Source: Muraenolepis orangiensis (lineage: Eukaryota > Chordata > Actinopteri > Gadiformes > Muraenolepididae). Taken from it: a stretch of 64,000 nt of DNA. Numbering within the stretch: position 1 is the first letter of the stretch; each line of letters starts with the position of its first letter. Under the pieces are notes generated by a model, which did not search any database, was not told where the DNA came from, and was given only the letters and a program-made list of their open reading frames with translations. The position numbers and the translations under genes were made by a program. Location: contig CM051013.1 of the NCBI GenBank assembly GCA_027704905.1, positions 5,666,715 through 5,730,714 of the forward strand. Reading direction: 5' to 3'. This document shows positions 60,255 through 64,000 of this stretch, piece by piece.

Positions 60255-60472
60255 TCAGTGTACATTGTACACTGAACCTTCTTGTACATGTGACAAATAA
60301 ACCATATCTGAGTTAAGTATTTTGTTGAAATCCAAAAGGAGTTTCCACAAGCTCAGGATGTTGCAGAAGTCCGGAGGGTTGCTGGTTTGATTACTCAAGG
60401 CATGGAGGTGTCCATCCATGAGCCAGACAGGGTAGATGCTGCCTTGCGCGGGCGGCTGTGACACCTGGCGGT
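60255..60472 (-). CDS. igfn1: Candidate igfn1-like terminal exon
   Basis: 218 nt, phase 1 in, ending in a stop. Acceptor cacacagttcag; the first two bases complete an Asp with the upstream exon, giving TLSVR-D-RQVSQ. Encodes about 72 residues with PPAQGSIYPVWLMDGHLHAL. Phase agreement supports it. The last 20 or so codons run through sequence that looks like a retroelement 3' tail, so the annotated stop may be recent or wrong. Confidence 0.5.
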
Positions 60473-62073
60473 CTGAACTGTGTGTCTCAGAGTGCAGCGT
60501 TATAAATAAATCCAGGTAAATTAACTAGAGTGTTTAATAAATAATAGTTAAATGTCAATCAGTTGCTCTGAACTTCTGATTCTTCACTCTGCGAAAAACA
60601 AAGCAGCATTTAACATCATTTCAATATTTCCCTCACGCCTAACCCTACTAACCCTTAACCCAACTAACCCTTAACCCTACTTAAGTAACCCCTAACCCTA
60701 CTTATGCTAACCCTAACCCTACTAACCTTAACCCTACTTACCCTAACCCTATTAACTCTAACCATACTAACCCTAACCCTACTAACCCCTAACCCTATTT
60801 ACCCTAACCATACTTACCCTAACCGTACTAACCCTTACTATACTAACCCTAACCATACTAACCCTAACCCTACTAACCTTACCATAATAACCCTAACCAT
60901 ACTAACCCTACTAATCCTAGCCCCTAACCCTACCAACCCTAGCCCCTAACCCTACCAACCCTAGCCCCTATCTCTACCAACCCTAGCCCCTATCCCTACC
61001 AATCCTAGCCCCTAACCCTACCAACCCTAGCCCCTAACACTACCAACCCTACCCTAACCCTAACCCTACCAACCCTAGCCCTTAACTCTACCAACCCTAG
61101 CCCCTAACACGATCAACCCTAACCCCTCCAAACCCCCCTGCAGCACCCTCACCTCTGACGCTCAGCGTGGTGGAGCACTCGGCCCGGCCCAGGGCGTTCT
61201 CCGCGGTGATGGTGTAGTCGCCCACGTCCCGGGGCGTGACGCGCAGGATGGCCATGGAGCACACGCCGCATACGTCCGAGATGTAGTAGTTGACGTTGGT
61301 GTTGAGGCTCACGCTGTTGCGGTACCACGTGACCCGGGGCTTGGGGTTGCCCTTCACCGCGCAGCTCATGTAGCACTCGTAGCCCTTGGGCGCCGCGTGG
61401 CGCTTCAGCGGCACCATGAAGGACGGCGCGCACCGCAGGTCGGCGTCCTTCCGGGTCGGCGTGCTGACCACGAACCTGTCTGCCGCACGGAAGAAGAAGT
61501 AGAAGAAGAAGGAGTAGGAGAAGGAAGAAGAAGAAGCAGAAGAAGAAGGAGAAGGAGAAGAAGGAGAAGAAAAACAAGAAGGAGGAGAGGAAGAAGGAGA
61601 AGGAGGAGAGGAAGAAGGAGAAGGAGGAGAAGAAGGAGCAAAAGAAGAAGAAGCAGAAGAAGAAGAAGAAGGGGAGTGAGGTGAACTCATTCTTTCAGTT
61701 GAGATGATACCGTTCTATTGAGGTGTATGGCTGACTGTCCCATTTACAAAAAGTCCCCCAGGACGTCGCAGTGCAGTTCCTACACTGAAACGTATTTGAA
61801 TAATTTCCCCAGTGTAAATCTATTGCGCGTCCCACATGTTTCTTGACGTTTCCGTAAGTCAGCTATTTCTGTTTCTCCTTTCTGATTTCTTTTTTTTTCT
61901 GTTCCTGTTGCCTGTATCTGCCTGTCTGCATATTTCCGTCTGCCTGTCTGCTCCTGCTCCTGCAAAGTACTCATTTTAGTATTTTTAACCACAGCCTCTT
62001 AAGTGTCTGTGTTGGGAATCCTCTTCTTCCTGAACTCATGATCAGTCATAGAAGAGCACCGGAACACACACAC

Positions 62074-62110
<37 letters not shown>

Positions 62111-63399
62111 GCAGAAAGCAAACTACGGTTTTCACCGTAGTTCTCGGTGTCTCACCTTTCTTTCTCTCCGTGCCCCACGTGGGCGAGGCGGAGGGGGCCG
62201 AGATGCCCATGTCGTTCTTGGCGTACACCCAGAAGTGGTACTCGCGGCCCTGCATGACGTTGCACACGGTCAGCTTGTTGTTGAACAGCCGGTCGGCCGC
62301 CGTGCTCCAGGTCCTCTTGGTGGAGTCCAGTTTGCACACGGTGTAGTGGAGCCGGTCGTCCCGCTTCTCGTCGGGGGACGGCTCCCAGGACACGGTCACC
62401 GTGCCCGGAACTTTCTCCTCCAGCGAGACGGGCCCGGGCGGCTTCGGGTCGTCTGGAACAAAAATGCCACATTGGAAATCTTTACATCTTTGATTTATTT
62501 CGTATGTGCATATTTTATGGGTGTTTTTTTAATTCTCGTTTACGTTTTCATACTGAAAATGAATGATGATTTCATTTTCAGTTCCCGCTGCCTTAGCAGA
62601 GCGGCCCACATACGGAAAGACCCCATCCCACCCGGGACATCACCTGTTTGACCCGCTGCCCTCTGCCTGTAGACGCTTCAGGGCCATCATATCACAGACA
62701 AACAGACTTAAGAACAGTTTATACCTCAGTGCCATATACGAGAATTGAACACTGTCAAACACCGGCACTGACTGTTGTGTGTAACTACAATACTTTACTG
62801 TTGGACAGTCACTGGACTCTTCCGTGTAACTACAATACTGTATTGCATCAATACGACAATACTTAGTAACATGTTCACATCCCACCGCACCGTTGTATGT
62901 ATGCATATTTTCTAATTTGCACATATGCAATATGTCCATATACATTTCTACCCATATTTGGCAAATTAAATACATTTTTTGAGTTTTGTTTAGTTTTTAA
63001 ATAATTTGTCATTTTCAATTGCGGTTATGTTTGTAAGAAGTGACCGTGAGGACTGCAACACACTTTTGTTGTACGTTTTTGGTACAAGGCCTTTAGATTC
63101 TTCTGATTCTGATTCTTCTTTTGCCTTTATGGACAAAAGTGGATTGAGAGAGCAGACAGTCATGTTGGAACAGACACCAAGGTGTTAAGTGTCGGTCGGT
63201 GTTTACCTGTGACCCTGACCTCCAGGCTAAACGTCTCTTGGCCCACCAGGTTTCTCACAGTGATGGAGTAGACCCCTGTGTCCGAGCGCTCGGACGAGGG
63301 AATCAGCATCTGGGAGGAGTCATCGCAGTTGCTAATGGTGACCCTCTTTGCCAGGGGAACGTTGTCCTTCATCCAGACCACCTGGGGTGGCGGCGAGGC
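60255..63399 (-). CDS. igfn1: Ig/fibronectin-III muscle protein, C-terminal part (probably igfn1)
   Basis: The join on the minus strand is 63399-63207, 62452-62156, 61479-61153, 60472-60255; phases 0, 1, 1, 1 agree, and the domain exons are classic 1-1 modules. Order: second half of an Ig I-set domain, one FN3 domain, one Ig I-set domain, short tail. This is the same order as the C8-C9-C10 end of myosin-binding protein C. The wording of the FN3 (GREY.F.VYAKNDMG) and of the last Ig (MSCAVKG.P.P.VTWYRN) fits IGFN1 best; MYBPH or MYBPC are alternatives. Human IGFN1 is also on 1q32. The gene continues beyond the right edge of the window. Confidence 0.7.
60637..61130. repeat. Degenerate telomere-like CCCTAA array
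   Basis: Nearly 500 bp built of ccctaaccctactaacc-type units, shifting to ccctaaccctaccaaccctagcc on the right. It occupies most of the last intron of the igfn1-like gene. Confidence 0.85.
61153..61479 (-). CDS. igfn1: igfn1-like exon: terminal Ig I-set domain
   Basis: 327 nt, phase 1-1. The acceptor gtgcggcag follows a 180-bp CTT-type tract; donor AGAG|GTGAGG. Motifs: APSFMVPLKRHAAPKG, MSCAVKGNPKPRVTWYRN, RVTPRDVGDYTITAENALG. The conserved B-strand Cys, C-strand Trp and D-x-G-x-Y are present; the F-strand Cys is replaced (YTITA), as in many I-set muscle domains. Confidence 0.87.
61488..61676. repeat. (GAA/GGA)n tract, acceptor side of the last Ig exon
   Basis: On the coding (minus) strand it is a roughly 180-bp CTT/CCT tract that ends at the acceptor of the terminal Ig exon, serving as its polypyrimidine tract. 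Confidence 0.93.
62156..62452 (-). CDS. igfn1: igfn1-like exon: fibronectin type III domain
   Basis: 297 nt, phase 1-1, one full FN3 module. Acceptor tttttgttccag, donor AAAG|GTGAGA. Motifs: PKPPGPVSLEE, VTVSWEPSPDEKRDD, GREYHFWVYAKNDMG. The linker Pro-rich start and the YAKN G-strand approach are typical of muscle Ig/FN3 proteins. Confidence 0.85.
62770..63110 (+). repeat. Retroelement-like repeat, diverged copy of the 6-kb family
   Basis: Shares catatgcaatatgtccatat, tttagtttttaaataatttg and a tgattctgattc tail with the 5.97-6.2 kb element, in an intron of the igfn1-like gene. Confidence 0.6.
63207..63399 (-). CDS. igfn1: igfn1-like exon: second half of an Ig domain
   Basis: 193 nt, phase 0 in and 1 out. 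Acceptor gctggttgcag, donor ACAG|GTAAAC. Encodes ASPPPQVVWMKDNVPLAKRV and the SERSDTGVYSITVRN F-strand with the D-x-G-x-Y motif. The first half of the domain must be on an exon upstream of 63399, which I did not find before the window ends. Confidence 0.8.
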
Positions 63400-63539
63400 C
63401 TGCAACCAGCACACGCATCAGCCTACTTCATATTTTAGGTAGGCAGTGCGCCTACTGAACTGCTAGGAGTGCTGCCACTATCATAACTATCATAACATTG
63501 TTATCCATATTATATTACACAATCATACTTTTGCTGGAC

Positions 63540-63815
63540 GTTCTGGACTCATTACAGTTACTGCACTGTAATCATGATGCTGCTGCACTACTGGCACTTT
63601 AAAATGCTTTTTAAATGCACAATTCAACATATGTACAGTATATATCATCCATCAGTCACTTTATTGTTATTTCTATTGTTGTTTTTATTGTGTACAGTAT
63701 TGTTGTAGTATAGTGTTGTAAGGTATAAGTATAGTACATAGTGTTAAATAGTAGGAAATGTATACTGCGGGAGGAAATGCGGAGTAAGCATTCCATTGTT
63801 CGTAACTTATCTTGA
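63540..63815 (+). repeat. Retroelement-like repeat, copy 2
   Basis: Matches 48480-48800: ctgcactactggcactttaa at the start and gcgggaggaaatgcggagta near the end. Confidence 0.7.
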
Positions 63816-63879
63816 ATGAGATAATAGAGAGATGGTTGTTAAGCAGACTCTAAGAGGTTATGTTTGTATTTGATAAATG

Positions 63880-64000
63880 GTAAATGGACTGCATTTATAT
63901 AGCGCTTTTACCCGAATCGCTTTAGAATCATTGCCTCACATCCCCCATTCATTCACCGACGGTGGCGGTCACTTCCTGTTGCTCGACACCCTGTTCTGTC
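63880..64000. repeat. Teleost interspersed repeat with TGGACTGCATTTATATAGCG
   Basis: The aatggactgcatttatatag / cgcttttacccg motif followed by cccccattcattcacc is widespread in fish genomes. It runs off the right edge. Confidence 0.6.

Noticed and set aside
61397..61684. 95-residue Arg-rich plus-strand frame
   Set aside because: Antisense of the last Ig exon plus the GAA/GGA tract.
61097..61690. 197-residue minus-strand frame including the last Ig domain
   Set aside because: Its first third is CTT/CCT intron tract; only 61153-61479 is an exon.

Overview
This window is vertebrate nuclear DNA, almost certainly from a ray-finned (teleost) fish. The coding sequence is broken into short exons with GT..AG introns. 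There are dozens of long (CA/GT)n, (GA/CT)n and (AT)n tracts, and several repeat fragments with motifs common in teleost genomes, such as AAGTCGCTTTGGATAAAAGC and TGGACTGCATTTATATAGCG. Most long open frames are translations of simple repeats and are not genes. I rebuilt the gene models by hand from splice sites, reading phase and protein family resemblance. There is no sign of a prokaryotic system, a CRISPR array or a viral gene.

Layout. (1) Positions 1-9.9 kb are non-coding: simple repeats, a 48-bp minisatellite (2.94-3.77 kb), an 821-bp tandem duplication (5.97-7.6 kb) and retroelement tails. (2) From 9.9 to 20.4 kb on the + strand lies a complete synaptotagmin, best matched to syt2, with eight coding exons and 433 residues. 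A long 3' UTR may run to about 27.9 kb. (3) From 29.0 to 51.1 kb on the - strand lies the C-terminal half of ppp1r12b (MYPT2, myosin phosphatase targeting subunit). It includes the RRSTQ/GVTL inhibitory phosphorylation site, an internal first exon for the small heart-type subunit (M20/M21 type), a 17-nt microexon, and two alternative leucine-zipper terminal exons. No ankyrin-repeat exons are seen. (4) From 53.0 to 56.7 kb on the - strand lies an unidentified four-exon gene for a single-pass membrane protein with a coiled coil and a Glu-rich tail. (5) From 60.3 to 63.4 kb on the - strand lies the 3' end of an Ig/fibronectin-III muscle protein, probably igfn1, with a degenerate telomere-like repeat in its last intron.

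How the genes relate. syt2 and ppp1r12b are tail to tail, as expected from vertebrate 1q32-type synteny; the related pairs SYT1/PPP1R12A and SYT5/PPP1R12C occur elsewhere in vertebrate genomes. syt2 is a presynaptic calcium sensor. ppp1r12b and igfn1 belong to muscle contraction and sarcomere biology. They share a neighbourhood, not a pathway.

The observations most worth following are the short ppp1r12b with multiple N- and C-termini, the unnamed membrane coiled-coil gene, and the complex repeats at 33-36 kb and 57-61 kb.
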